This document shows, in pieces, positions 33,881 to 44,811 of a DNA stretch of 64,000 bases. Each line of letters starts with the position of its first letter. The first letter of the stretch is position 1. The notes under the pieces were generated by a model that had not been told where the DNA came from, made no database searches, and saw only the letters and a list, made by a program, of their open reading frames with translations. Both the position numbers and the translations under genes were made by a program. This stretch comes from Marthasterias glacialis (lineage: Eukaryota > Echinodermata > Asteroidea > Forcipulatida > Asteriidae): NCBI GenBank assembly GCA_911728455.2, contig OU452224.1, forward strand, positions 27,830,187-27,894,186, read 5' to 3'.

Positions 33881-36800
33881 TCATGAAGCATCATCAGCAG
33901 GATTTTGGTCCGTGTTTACATATCTCCATTGACTGGCTGTGGACCCATCATGGATCGTCGCCACTCTGTTTGCTACAAAGGTCTGAAACCGCTTTGTTTG
34001 ATTATTTATGTACTGGAGTACCAGCATACTGTCTGTCCAGAATGTCGAACCTTGTATTTTTAGCCTGAGTTCCCTCTTGAGCATCTGGTCCATCTTTACT
34101 GCAATGACTGCTGCAGACAGTTCCAGTCTGGGAATAGTCATGGTCTTCAGCGGTGCGAGACGGGATTTGCCTATCAGGAAACTACAGTGGACAGCACCCT
34201 TGGTGTTGACAAAGCGGACGTAAGAGACACTGCCATAAGCATCTTGTGAAGCGTCGGAAAAGTGGTGCAAACAGCAATCAGTAACAGTTCCAAAATTGCC
34301 TGGGACCAAACACCTTTCAACTCTAAACTTGTCAAGCCCGGTCAGGTCGTCCAACCATCTGACCCACAGATCTTGTGTGCTGACTTCCAAAGGTTCATCC
34401 CAGCCTTTGCCTACAATTCTGCACTCATTTTGGAACAGGATCTTCGCTCTCAAAACAAATGGGCACACAAACCCAAGGGGATCATACACAGAACTTATGA
34501 TACTCAATAGACCTCTTTTCGTGTGGCACTTAGACTTAACCTTTATCTTTACTCCAATCTGATCGCCTTCTGTGTCCCAATGAACTCCTAAGGCTCTCTC
34601 CACAGGGAGGCGCTCATGGTCCAGATCTAAGTCTGTGACCGTCTTGGCTCGTTCAGCTGTGGGTATGGACTCCAAAACCTTCCTACTGCTACTGATCCAT
34701 TTCGTTAGACGGAAGCCACCTTTTGCTAGAAGGTCTGTCAGCTCCTTCACCATCAGTACAGCGTCATCCTCTGACTTAAAGGATTTGAGTAGGTCATCAA
34801 CATAGAAGTTCTCCTTCACTGCAAGAACTGCATCAGGGTTGAACTTAGCCTCGTTGTCATCTGCTGTCCGCCGCAGTGCAAATGCAGTACAGCTGGGGCT
34901 CCAGATCCCACCAAATAAATGGACTGTCATACGGAACACTGCAGGTTGTTGCTTCATATCTCCTTCAGGCCACCATAAGAACCTTAATACATCTCTGTGA
35001 CCTTTAGAGACTCCAACTTGATGAAACATTTGCTCAACATCTGCCATCAATCCAACTTTGTGCTCACGGAATCGGGTAAGTACACCAACCAATTTATTCA
35101 TCATGTCCGGCCCCTGTAAGACTCTGTCATTTAGTGATGTACCACCACATCTGGCAGCACAATCAAACACGACTCTAAGCTTTTCTGGCTTGTTAGGGTT
35201 GAGAACGCAGTGATGAGGTAAGTACCAAGTCTGCTTAGGTGACGATTCCATTTCATGTTCAGCAACCCTTTCAGCATAGCCTTTACTAAGCAGATTCTGT
35301 ATTTCAGCACAGTATCTTTTGTATAACCCTGAATCCTTCGTCAACCGCTTAGCAAGGGATTGTAGTCGTCTTTCTGCCATGATCTTGTTCTCTGGCAGGT
35401 CAGGAGGGTTTGACTTGAATGGTATGTTCAACTGATAATGACCATCAACCAGGGCGATTGAGTCGTTCCATATTCTTATAGCTCTCTTGTCGTCAATGGA
35501 CAAGGTTCTATCATCAGATGAGTCAGCACTATCCAGCTTCCAAAATCTCTCGACTTGTGCTTCAAGGCTTCCTTGCACAAAGTTAGACACAGCTGGTTCT
35601 AGACTTCCGCTGGCTAACGGACCATTTACTGTCCATCCTAGACAGGTTCTGACTGCGTAAGGTTCTCCTTCCATGCCATGTCTCACCTCCAAAGGAGCCA
35701 ACACATGTGGAGCGTCTTGGCCGATGAGAATTGTCACACCTCCCTTTGGCACGTAAGGAACAGGGATATCTTTGAGATGTTTAAACTTCTTCAGATCCTC
35801 ATAGGTAGCGCAGCTGTCTCGCAGGGTAGGAAACTCTCTCAGAGCATGTATCTTTGGCAAGCAGAAAGACTTTCTGGTACGGATCCCACCAATGGTTCCA
35901 GATATGTCCAATGAAACCACAAGGGTCTGCACTTGAGAAGCTTTGTTCAAGGTGTCAAGGCACATGGCTTGTGGAGTGCCCTGTACACTCAGCATTTTCA
36001 CCAGTTCCATCGAGCAGAACGACCTGTTACTTCCGGGGTCAAGTAGGGCATTAGTTTTCAGCCAGTCTTCACCACCTGTGCCCTTAACCAGCACTGTAAC
36101 AACTGGCAGGGCTATTTTGGCGTGTTTCTGTGTGGACCCACAAGCAAAACTGGTTGCCCCCACTTCCTGCTCTTTAGTCGACTCCCTTTGGCATGGAGCT
36201 TTGTCATTCCTAAAACTTCCTGTCTGGAATGCATCATGCAGCATCTTTGAGTGTCTACCTCTGCAACCTTCAATTCCACAGGGAGCCTGTTCACACAACC
36301 TTGAGAAATGTCGATTCCCAGAGAGGCATTTAAAACACAGCTTGTTATCTTTAGCCACAGTGAGCCGTTCGGAAGGTGACATCTTATTGAATTTAGTGCA
36401 TGCTACAAGAAGATGTTCCCCAGCGCATAAGGGACAGGCTGTCGGTTTTGTAGGTTGGGTCTTCCCTTTCATGCTTCCTTGTTGCCTGGATGCATTTTTC
36501 CCGCCTCCAGGTCCTTTATCACAGGTACTAGCTGCTTGGATGTTATAGGTTGATCCGGTCTTCACTGTAGCCTTTGCTTTGTTGTTTCTATCCTCCAAAC
36601 CGTACACAGGATCATTTGCCTCTCGAGCTGCCTTATTTAGGAACTCCACCAGCCTGTCAATATTAGGGTAACGACCAGTTTTGTCAAGAATACCCACTGC
36701 TTTGGAGCGCCATTTTGACTGAAGGTACTGCGGTAGCCTTTTTACAATTAGTCCAAGACTTCTTTTGGTGTCTATCTCGTCAAGCTTATTCATAGCTGTG

Positions 36801-37609
36801 AGTGCCAATGTGCAACTCGTTAAGTCATCAGCTAGTCTTTGAATACCTTTACGTTCACCAGGCATAACACGGGGACCCTCAGTGAGCTTATTTACCCAGG
36901 TTTCGGAAACTCTGTAGTCATTTCCAAAGCGTTTACGTAGCAACTCTCTGGCCTTAGCATAGCCCTCTTCTGGTTGCATTACTGCACAGCATCGGATAAC
37001 TGTCAATGCCTCGCCTTCACAGTACTGGAAAAGCCTGTTGAGCTTGGCAGTGGCACCAACACTGGAGTTCCCAACAGCTCCATCGAAGCTAGAGATAAAA
37101 ACCCAATAGTCGAGTGGGTCACCATTGAACTTGACGAGTTCACACTTCGGTAACAGCATGGTGTCGATCATCTCACGTTGTAAGCCTGCATCCGTAATAG
37201 GATTTGGCGTAGGTGGAGGCACTGGTTGGGGTGGCTGTGATGTGTCAATCAACCATTGACCCACCTTGTCTTCAGCCGTTGATCCCTTCATGTTTAACTC
37301 AGGAAGATCGTCATTCACAGATTGTTCTTTAAATTCTTCATAAACCTTTTCCTCAGCCGTTGCCATGGCAATTTTAAGTTGAAGCTTGCAGTCCCGCTTC
37401 TGCTGTTGTAACCGAAACTCCGCTTCTTCAATGGCCTTCATTGATGCCATGTTAGCAGCTTCTGCCTGGAGTTTTGCCAATGCAGCAGCAGCCTTCAATC
37501 TAGCACTGCTAATTGAACTCTGGTTTGATACAGATTTCCTGGAAGTACCAGCTTCGCTGGATTTACAAGCGTTTGATACAGACATATTACAAGCATCAAC
37601 AGAAAGCAA
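33881..37609 (-). CDS. BEL/Pao gag-protease-RT-RNase H polyprotein, ended by in-frame TGA
   Basis: 1242 codons. Order: alanine/glutamine-rich coiled coil (about 35-95), DUF1759-type gag (about 150-310), zinc-knuckle region with CPLC, CFKC and CGIEGC motifs (about 385-455), and aspartic protease with LLDPGSN (about 523; DPG in place of the usual D-S/T-G). Then come reverse transcriptase with VVFDCAAR, LMADVEQMF and YVDDLL (about 935), and RNase H with FSDASQDAYG (about 1118). It ends NPADDAS, where a TGA interrupts a frame that stays open on the far side into integrase. The stop is the kind a CpG transition produces. Readthrough cannot be excluded from sequence. Confidence 0.93.
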   Translation of the reverse strand: MLSVDACNMSVSNACKSSEAGTSRKSVSNQSSISSARLKAAAALAKLQAEAANMASMKAIEEAEFRLQQQKRDCKLQLKIAMATAEEKVYEEFKEQSVNDDLPELNMKGSTAEDKVGQWLIDTSQPPQPVPPPTPNPITDAGLQREMIDTMLLPKCELVKFNGDPLDYWVFISSFDGAVGNSSVGATAKLNRLFQYCEGEALTVIRCCAVMQPEEGYAKARELLRKRFGNDYRVSETWVNKLTEGPRVMPGERKGIQRLADDLTSCTLALTAMNKLDEIDTKRSLGLIVKRLPQYLQSKWRSKAVGILDKTGRYPNIDRLVEFLNKAAREANDPVYGLEDRNNKAKATVKTGSTYNIQAASTCDKGPGGGKNASRQQGSMKGKTQPTKPTACPLCAGEHLLVACTKFNKMSPSERLTVAKDNKLCFKCLSGNRHFSRLCEQAPCGIEGCRGRHSKMLHDAFQTGSFRNDKAPCQRESTKEQEVGATSFACGSTQKHAKIALPVVTVLVKGTGGEDWLKTNALLDPGSNRSFCSMELVKMLSVQGTPQAMCLDTLNKASQVQTLVVSLDISGTIGGIRTRKSFCLPKIHALREFPTLRDSCATYEDLKKFKHLKDIPVPYVPKGGVTILIGQDAPHVLAPLEVRHGMEGEPYAVRTCLGWTVNGPLASGSLEPAVSNFVQGSLEAQVERFWKLDSADSSDDRTLSIDDKRAIRIWNDSIALVDGHYQLNIPFKSNPPDLPENKIMAERRLQSLAKRLTKDSGLYKRYCAEIQNLLSKGYAERVAEHEMESSPKQTWYLPHHCVLNPNKPEKLRVVFDCAARCGGTSLNDRVLQGPDMMNKLVGVLTRFREHKVGLMADVEQMFHQVGVSKGHRDVLRFLWWPEGDMKQQPAVFRMTVHLFGGIWSPSCTAFALRRTADDNEAKFNPDAVLAVKENFYVDDLLKSFKSEDDAVLMVKELTDLLAKGGFRLTKWISSSRKVLESIPTAERAKTVTDLDLDHERLPVERALGVHWDTEGDQIGVKIKVKSKCHTKRGLLSIISSVYDPLGFVCPFVLRAKILFQNECRIVGKGWDEPLEVSTQDLWVRWLDDLTGLDKFRVERCLVPGNFGTVTDCCLHHFSDASQDAYGSVSYVRFVNTKGAVHCSFLIGKSRLAPLKTMTIPRLELSAAVIAVKMDQMLKRELRLKIQGSTFWTDSMLVLQYINNQTKRFQTFVANRVATIHDGSTASQWRYVNTDQNPADDAS

Positions 37610-38167
37610 TCATGAATAATGTCAAAAATATAATGGTAAATATCAGAGATCAATATCATAAGCAAATACACTGAAAGAATGATTAAAAGGAAAATCAATA
37701 TATAAACCAAACACAATAATTATGCAATTTGTAAAATGCATACAATTATTTAGCAAGAGGATATACTGAAGCAACTATCCTTTGAGTCAGTCCAGAGTTC
37801 AAAGTTCAAAGTTCAAATTTGAAGTTGAAGTTCAGAGTTTCAATGTTGAGGTTCAAAGTTCAAAGCTTGATGTACATGACCGCAATAGTCCAGGATCACC
37901 TGAGCTCGTCCAAGATACATGTACACTGTCATGTAGTACACTGGTTGAACATGCCTTGTACCATGAGGGGGTGCTGTGTTGATTATAACACTGAGATGAA
38001 CTTCTACAGGCAAGGAAAACATCAGATAGACCACTCCAGAACAAACGCTGCCGAACACAGACAGTGGTCGGGGGGGGGGGGGGGCTCTCCTTCTAGAAGT
38101 TCCAACATCAACGATCAAAGCACTGCTAAGCCCAATACGTCATGAGAAGGGCTCAGAGTTATTAAAC
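37610..38167 (-). other. BEL/Pao leader between 5' LTR and gag start
   Basis: 558 bp without a long frame. It contains a short tandem of GTTCAAA-type heptamers (37796-37866) and a G-run (38069-38082). Leader sequences usually hold the primer-binding and packaging sites, but I could not match a tRNA 3' end next to the LTR. Confidence 0.6.
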
Positions 38168-38928
38168 TGTAACGATTTCTCCATACGTCATGTGCTGAAA
38201 ATCATCTATTTCTCCTCTTTAACGGTCACTGGACACTGCCCCATTTGAATCCATAAACACACAAGAACTTCAATGACTGGCACTTGGTAGACTGTGTTAT
38301 GAATGAATAGGGTGTAACTAGGTTTAATCTGAAACAACAACCGAACATGAAATTACAATCAATATCATACCATGGAACAGTAATAAACTCATAGAGTCTA
38401 GTAATAGAGATAATACGAACCCAATATTATGCTCAAGAATGGAAGTAAGAAATGGAGATCATATAAAGATTTACCAAAATAGCATCAAACTACCATAAAT
38501 CCAAGGAGTAGAATATTTACCATGGAAAACTAGAGAAAGTTTAGTCACCAAAATATTCATAGGAAACATGGGCAATGTATCATGTAAATAATGATGTAGA
38601 TAAAGTAAACTTACAACTGTGATGAGCTAATGATTTATAACTAGCAGCAACAAATGAAGAAGACGTCAGAAACTGCCAAAGCGGTGTAAATTCGCATATT
38701 TAGTCTAAAGCCTTTATCTTGCAGTTCAGAGCATGCAATCCATGTATATCTCTATGCAATCCATGTGCCCAAACAGCCCTGTACATGTGATCACCCAGCC
38801 TCAATCACATGTGGCCACTGCCAATGTACTAAACAGTAGTGCACTAAAACAATAAAATGTAACTACCTGATGTTGCATGGTGAATTGCACACACACACTA
38901 AACTCAAAAAGGGGAAGCCTGCGTTACA
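38168..38928 (-). repeat. BEL/Pao 5' LTR
   Basis: 761 bp, TGTAAC...GTTACA. The single difference noticed from the partner LTR is C at 38422 where the other has G. It is followed by the target duplication GATCG (38929-38933). It would contain the element's promoter. Confidence 0.95.
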
Positions 38929-38933
38929 GATCG

Positions 38934-40393
38934 GAAACACGTTTTGGAAAATTGTTTTAAGAATCAACATTTAACAGTCCAGTGCACAATAAGCGGCTCG
39001 GCTTCCTGCATCACGGAATAATTCCTAAAAGCTTTGTGGAACTTATACCCCCCCCCCTCACGAGCTGCCTCTCTTTTATTCGAAATGGAAGATCATGTAT
39101 AAGACAAGACAAGACAAGACAAGAGAGTATAAAGAGACGCCCCTATCCTTCCTCGACAACCTTGTTTATTGGTTGGATAGTATTTCCATAGCAACATGTC
39201 GGGAGTAGTTTATACATTACTAGTAAGTTACCATGGAATTAATTGCCTCGGTCAGCTTCCAGCCAGGCAATCAACGATAACACATCAACTTGTTTTATGA
39301 CGAGTGGGTAATTTATGGCTACCTCACAACGTTGCGTACATTCCGCTGGGAAATCAAGTGTCAATATTTGAACGCGTTGAATCGATTAAATATATAGGGC
39401 CTGCATTCTCTTCTAAATGTATATGTCCCTTTTGTTCTTTCTGTGATGAATTGATGTCGAGAATTTTTTTTTTGTCCAGTTACTAAAAAAGATAAATATT
39501 AAGTCTAACGATTGAAGCGAACTCATTTTATTTCGTGAAATTTGAGTACTGGACCCAATTTATATCCATCCTGCTTCGATTCTTTCTCGTGCTTTCACAC
39601 ACACGGGGTATTCTTTAATTTACCATCTGGGATGAAGGTGTTAAAACAACATTGTTTAATTGATTTTTTTCCTTATTTTTAGTAAAGAACCATATTTGTC
39701 CACACCATGTACATGTATGTTCCAACTCTCTCAAAACATCACTGATTCAAAGAAGAGGTAGGATAAAATGAAATGTAAGACGTAAATGCACGACTGCACG
39801 GGGTGCTTTAATACCTCTACCGTTCTTCGCAAACAAAATCAACAAACGTTTTTAGCATTCCGTGGACTATATAATGTAAACGTACTTTTCTTGGTTTTCT
39901 ATATGTATTTGTGTATTTATTTATGTATTACTTTTTTCAGTCAGAGAGAGCCCGGACCTGAGCTCTCGAGGTCAAACCGATCTCAGATCAGTGCGACCAA
40001 TTCTGGGGTTAAAGGTTGATCTGCAATCTAAGTCAACACAGTCATGTTGACTCGGTGGCTGTTCAGTTTAAACACTGTGCACACGAGTCTGACCCGATGG
40101 TACCCGATGAAACTGGCATCCCCGTCAACGCAAGTCGAATCAAACTCAACTAACCAGTCAACTCTGTCTGTACTTGGAAATGTGTTTGGTTGACTTGACA
40201 ACACGGACGACCGACTTAAGTAGTGCTGAATAGTACGTGTGTTACATGCAGACTATAGTCTAACTCAACAACTTTGAGGCAGCTCCCGGCCCTCATACTA
40301 CGATTTGGCGATAGATGCCCATACCAGGATTTCTGGATACATTTATTGTCTATTGAATGAACCTCACCAGTGACGTCATCATGCTGCCGTCTA
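38934..40393. other. Unassigned stretch
   Basis: No gene recognised. A short ACAAG microsatellite (39099-39123) and C/T runs only. Confidence 0.4.
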
Positions 40394-40560
40394 AAGTTCA
40401 TACTTCACGCGAATGCGAACTCAAGCGAATTTGACGTTACTCTCCTACATTCGCAGCGAATTTCGCAAAAAAAGGTGAACACATTTTAACTGGGGCGAAT
40501 TGTTCGTCGCGAATTTGTGACGTCAAATTCGCTTCGCTTTCGCGTGAAGTATGAACCAGG
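40394..40560. mobile_element. Foldback element (GTTCATACTTCACGCGAA ends)
   Basis: The left arm GTTCATACTTCACGCGAATG and the right arm, whose complement starts GGTTCATACTTCACGCGAAA, are about 45 bp each. Inner blocks GCGAATTTGACGT are also inverted. It is a non-coding MITE-type palindrome. Confidence 0.65.
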
Positions 40561-40606
40561 CTTAATAATAGAGGTAAAACGTTGATGAACCAATGGAAAC
40601 GCGTAA

Positions 40607-40762
40607 CTATGGCTGTTTTCGAAACCACGACTTGGGTTTTGGCTCTCAGTTTGGGCTCCGTCCGCCTGTTTGAAGCCCCGCTAGGGAAAGCACAGGTTTT
40701 CTACATGATTGACGGATCCCAAGCCCGAGCCCAAGCCCAAGTCATGGTTTCGAAAACGGCTT
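40607..40762. mobile_element. Second foldback element (GTTTTCGAAACCA ends)
   Basis: The arms GCTGTTTTCGAAACCACGAC and the complement of GTCATGGTTTCGAAAACGGC are inverted. Inner GCTC/GAGCCC and TTGGG/CCCAA repeats extend the pairing. It lies under 60 bp from the preceding foldback. The plus-strand open frame over it is palindrome-derived. Confidence 0.6.
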
Positions 40763-41033
40763 ATATACGCTCGGCGCACTGGGTGGACCTCTATCAGAAG
40801 GCGCCATATTCAAATGTCTTTATGTGCTATAGGTATCCGTAAATTAAAACGTCTCAGGCAAAAGTAAATGTTTAAGAATCTGATGAGTTGGAGAGACTCA
40901 CATGAAATGAAAATTTCAGGTTTACTTTGATTTGTCGATCAAGTCGAGACTTTTAAATAAAGCTTCGTTAGATTCAAGATACAGTTTTCAGAACGTCAAG
41001 AAAAGCACACAGATTTGCTACAGGAAAACTCAT

Positions 41034-42010
41034 AATGGATCATAATGTCGGTGGTCCCTTTGATAATCTGTTTTTTGTCTCCACGAAAGCAAGATGAAAT
41101 AAAGCAAAAAAATGCCCTTTTGTTGCTCGAGGCGAAAGGCATACTTTAATTCTTTCTGCTGTACAAGAAGAAGCTAATTTGTAAGTAAGATTTAAAAGTG
41201 AGATGGGCCTCCAGTTCTTCAAAAAATGACGAGGTTTATCTCCTTTAGGTAACAGTATAATAAACCCATATTGTTGGGTGACCAAGAGTTTCCCTGTTTC
41301 GTAACCAAAATTTAATGAACGTAGCAGAAACCAAGATAAGTCCGAGGAAAACAAATGAACAACTCGAAAGTAAAACCGTCAGAGCTTGGAGACTTTCCAT
41401 TCGGGCTCCTTTTCAAAGCATTTAACCTCACTATATGACAGGGGACGTTCGATACTATCACGTGTCAAGTTGGAAAGAGCTGGAGAGTCTGAATTTTTGA
41501 ACAATGATTGGAGATCAGCCCTTTCAACAAGATCAGAGGGCGAATAAAGTTTTTTTGTAAAAGAGCCTAGCTTCGTTGAAAATACTGCCAGAGGTTTTAA
41601 GATCAGATCAGTAATCACCCGGCTAATACTCCTATTTACACAATCACGCTTTTCCATGTTAAGCAAATACCGAGAAGGCTTTTCCCCGTGCTCCATCCAC
41701 ATTGTTCTAGAACGGAAAAAGCCTCTCATTTTATTTTTACGAAGGTCAACTAGGTCAGCCTGTTTGGATTTTAAAACTTCGTTAACTGTAACATCTCCTT
41801 GAGCAACCTTCGAAGTAAGTACTTTGATCTCTTTCGCCAGGTTCGATTCAGCATTACGAGAATGTTTAGTCTTCCAGGCAGCGTGCGAAATTGTTTGTGT
41901 TTTAACCTCCGTCAGTAACATGTCGAAAAACATAGTGAAATGAATATCATTTGGATGGATATTACCCAGACTGGAACGTAGATAGGGCGAGGCGGCAGAT
42001 CTAACAACAA
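41034..42010 (-). pseudogene. L1/Tx1-like LINE ORF2 fragment
   Basis: Minus-strand frames 41933-41379 and 41354-41040 form one relic. RTMWMEHGEKPSRYLLNMEKR is the linker motif before RT in L1/Tx1-type ORF2 proteins; IILLPKGDKPRHFLKNWRPIS and LLNLTYKLA is the RT entry. A frameshift and stop separate the two parts, and the catalytic YADD region is missing. It is truncated at both ends. Confidence 0.8.
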
Positions 42011-44810
42011 TTTATCTGATAGTTGCTTTGTCCTGATTAACATAATTAAGCTTTAAAAAAGGGGGGAAGTAAGGCTCACTACCTTTGCAATAATGAAACT
42101 ATCACGTTTTTAAGTGAACAACAGAATATAGAATAATTAACAGCGAGGGAAAAACTATTATTTATAGCTATAAATAAATAATCATATAAATTCTATTTGT
42201 TCTAAAAAAATATATATTAAAAAAAGATTCCACCAAAACATCTCGAGAGAAGTTTTTCTTTTTACCGCTGCCATCTTTAAATGTAAGTCATGTGCTAATC
42301 TGTGAAAAATATATTTTCAATTTTAATCATGTTGTGCACACACTTTAACTTTGGAGCAAAAAGACCTTGACGCAAAAAACTTCAAAAAATGCAAAAAAAA
42401 ACAGCAAAGCCCCTTAATACGGGCGGAGGCCATTGGGTTTAATCCAATCACTCCATGTATGGTCTTTATCTCTGAGGTAAACAAGATAAGGCTGAAGTCA
42501 GACAAAACACCCCATTATGCACTCTGTCAAATGGTATCCATGAAAGCAATTAGTCGTTTTAATTACCTTCTGTGAAACGGTGTTATCAGGTCCATAAATG
42601 CACTTATAATCCCTTTACAGCCTCATATGGAGTCTAGCCAAGGATATAATTATATCCAAGGGGCGGTCAAATTGCCTCCGGCAAGCCAAAACACTCTGAT
42701 AGGCAATCAAGCACTATTAAAAGATATAATACCTTTTCTGAGATTGCGCAATGCAATAAATCAAAAAGCACTATCCACGCTGTTATGGTTGGCATTTTAA
42801 ATCTGAAATCGTTTCAAACTGATTGTATTTTGTCTAACCTAGTCCAATGGTGTCTTTACAACTTAAGAGTAATTGTAGTTCTTGTTATGTAGGCCTGCTG
42901 GGTGCACTAGTTTATTGTTCAGGTGTACACCCAAGCGGCCGTCTGTTGAAGAGTGTATCTTATACTTAAAACTTTTTAAAGATTTTTTGCTCTTCAGCAA
43001 ATTTGAGGGCGCTCTATTCAATTATTCGAGTTTCAATTCGAAACGAGTTATCGTTTAGAAGATAGCATGTGCTATCTTCGGCATTTTTCCAAGTAATGGA
43101 GTAGTTTGTCTGGCACAACGGCGTGTGTCATAGATACACACCCTTTTGAAATTTAAGTAAATAAGTCCATCTATTATTTACATCTGTTTGCCATGAAATT
43201 ATCACTGGTCTTTTCTTTGGTTGATTTACCAAAACAGTGTATGTCCCGATAGATCGTTTTGCCCAACAAATTGTACGAATAGAAAACACGTTTAGAAGAG
43301 CTATCTATCATTTTGCATTCGTTTGCCAGGAAGTAACTTAGTCCGATTCCCTTGTGTTAATTTGCAGAAATGGTGTAACTACAAAATATACCATTTTGCC
43401 AGAAAAAAATACCGCTGTTTTAAAACATGTTAAATCAATGTTAACGCACGTCACTGCAGAGATGTAACTAAACTTAAACCTTATTCCCTTGAAACAAATC
43501 CATTCATCAAATATTTGGTGTGTTTTGTATTTCCTGTATTGCCCGTAACTGCCAACAAATTATTTTCACATACACCCTTCTGCCAGTGAAATACAAGCAG
43601 GAATAACACGCAAATTAAGGTACACCTGTTTACCCAAAACAAAAACAAAAAAAGATAATATTGTACAGTAACATAAGAAACAACCTTTATGGGTGAGCGT
43701 TTGAGCTGGTGAAAAGAGTCATGAACAATCTTTCGTATTGTTTTATGCTTTTACCTGTCATAATTAAAAAGTAAATGGGACTATTAGAACCGATCTTTTG
43801 ACCGTCATTTGTAATGATACTTAACAATTATTTATAGATTTACAGAAAGACACAATGGGGAAAATAGCATCAAATTAAATAATCTATTGCACAATAATGG
43901 TGATATGAAGATATTTTCTCCTGGGAATCAATATGGTGATCGCATCACAAAATTACGTTATTTATATTTCAGCCATCGGAAACAGTTTGAGGTTCTTCGT
44001 TCAAAAGCTTAATATCGGGTTTTAATTAAGTGAAATTGAAAGACATTTCTTATTTATATTTGGCGATGAAAATGAAAGAGGAAGGATGTGATATAAGGCA
44101 TAATGGTTTCAGCATGGTGTTTATATTGCGCAATGACTGCGGTCGAGCGAAGCTGCAAACTGCCGGCTTTTACATCAGCTGAGGGTTGCTTAATGAAGGC
44201 TGAGCGATTTAATGGAGTTAAATGCAGAAAGAAAACATCCTGCATGAATTACAACAACTATAAATTAGGTTAATACATACAATGTAAGTCAGTCTTTGTT
44301 TCTCAATGTACATCAACAACTGCTAACAACGTTTGATACATTCGCACATGTGGTTACCTTTAACGAGTGATACGTGCACATACCGCTAGTAACTTGGAAA
44401 CCGTGAAATCAATTTAGGTCAGTGGGCGGTCTTTTGATTAAGCACGTTTGATTTTGTTTGGGTGACCACGTGGAATTCGAAGCCTTAAACAACACATACA
44501 ACTAAATGTGGATAAAATGATAGACTAGCGTAAACCATTTACAGTTTCACAGCGGGTTAATTTGTATTCAAAACCTGCGCTGCATGAGGTAAAAAAAGAG
44601 TTGAAGTATTCGGTAACAAGGAATCCCATGTTCCATTTAGATTTTAGATTGATATACAGTCTGATTTCATTTCAGTTAAATGCCAAGTGCTGTCGATAAT
44701 TTGGTGTCATTATCTGAATGACTGGTTATGGATTCAAAGAGTCCTTTTCCTTTGTCTCCGTCTCTGTTGTTCCCTCTCTTGTATCTTCTGAGTGTTTTCT
44801 GTGTCCCTTT
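42011..44810. other. Unassigned AT-rich stretch
   Basis: No domain-bearing frame, tRNA-like sequence or recurrent repeat recognised in about 2.8 kb. This is the longest apparently repeat-free stretch outside the gene. Confidence 0.4.
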
Positions 44811-44811
44811 G

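Larger units (their letters stand above)
31290..38928 (-). mobile_element. BEL/Pao LTR retrotransposon, nearly intact
   Basis: A 7639-bp element read on the minus strand. Two 761-bp LTRs (TGTAAC...GTTACA) differ at one base by eye (31544 versus 38422). GATCG flanks both sides (31285-31289 and 38929-38933), the 5-bp duplication normal for BEL/Pao. One long gag-pro-RT-RNaseH-integrase frame runs between them, broken by one in-frame TGA at 33881-33883. No env-like frame is present. A purine-rich tract (AAGGGGCCGGAA, minus strand) abuts the 3' LTR at 32051-32062. I could not assign a primer-binding site. The near-identical LTRs imply very recent insertion. Confidence 0.95.

Noticed and set aside
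32616..36548. Long plus-strand open frames (e.g. 32616-33296, 35943-36548) within the BEL/Pao element
   Set aside because: They are antisense shadows of the gag-pol coding frame, with no domains or starts of their own.
38129..38167. tRNA primer-binding site next to the BEL/Pao 5' LTR
   Set aside because: I could not match the adjacent bases to a tRNA 3' end with any confidence.
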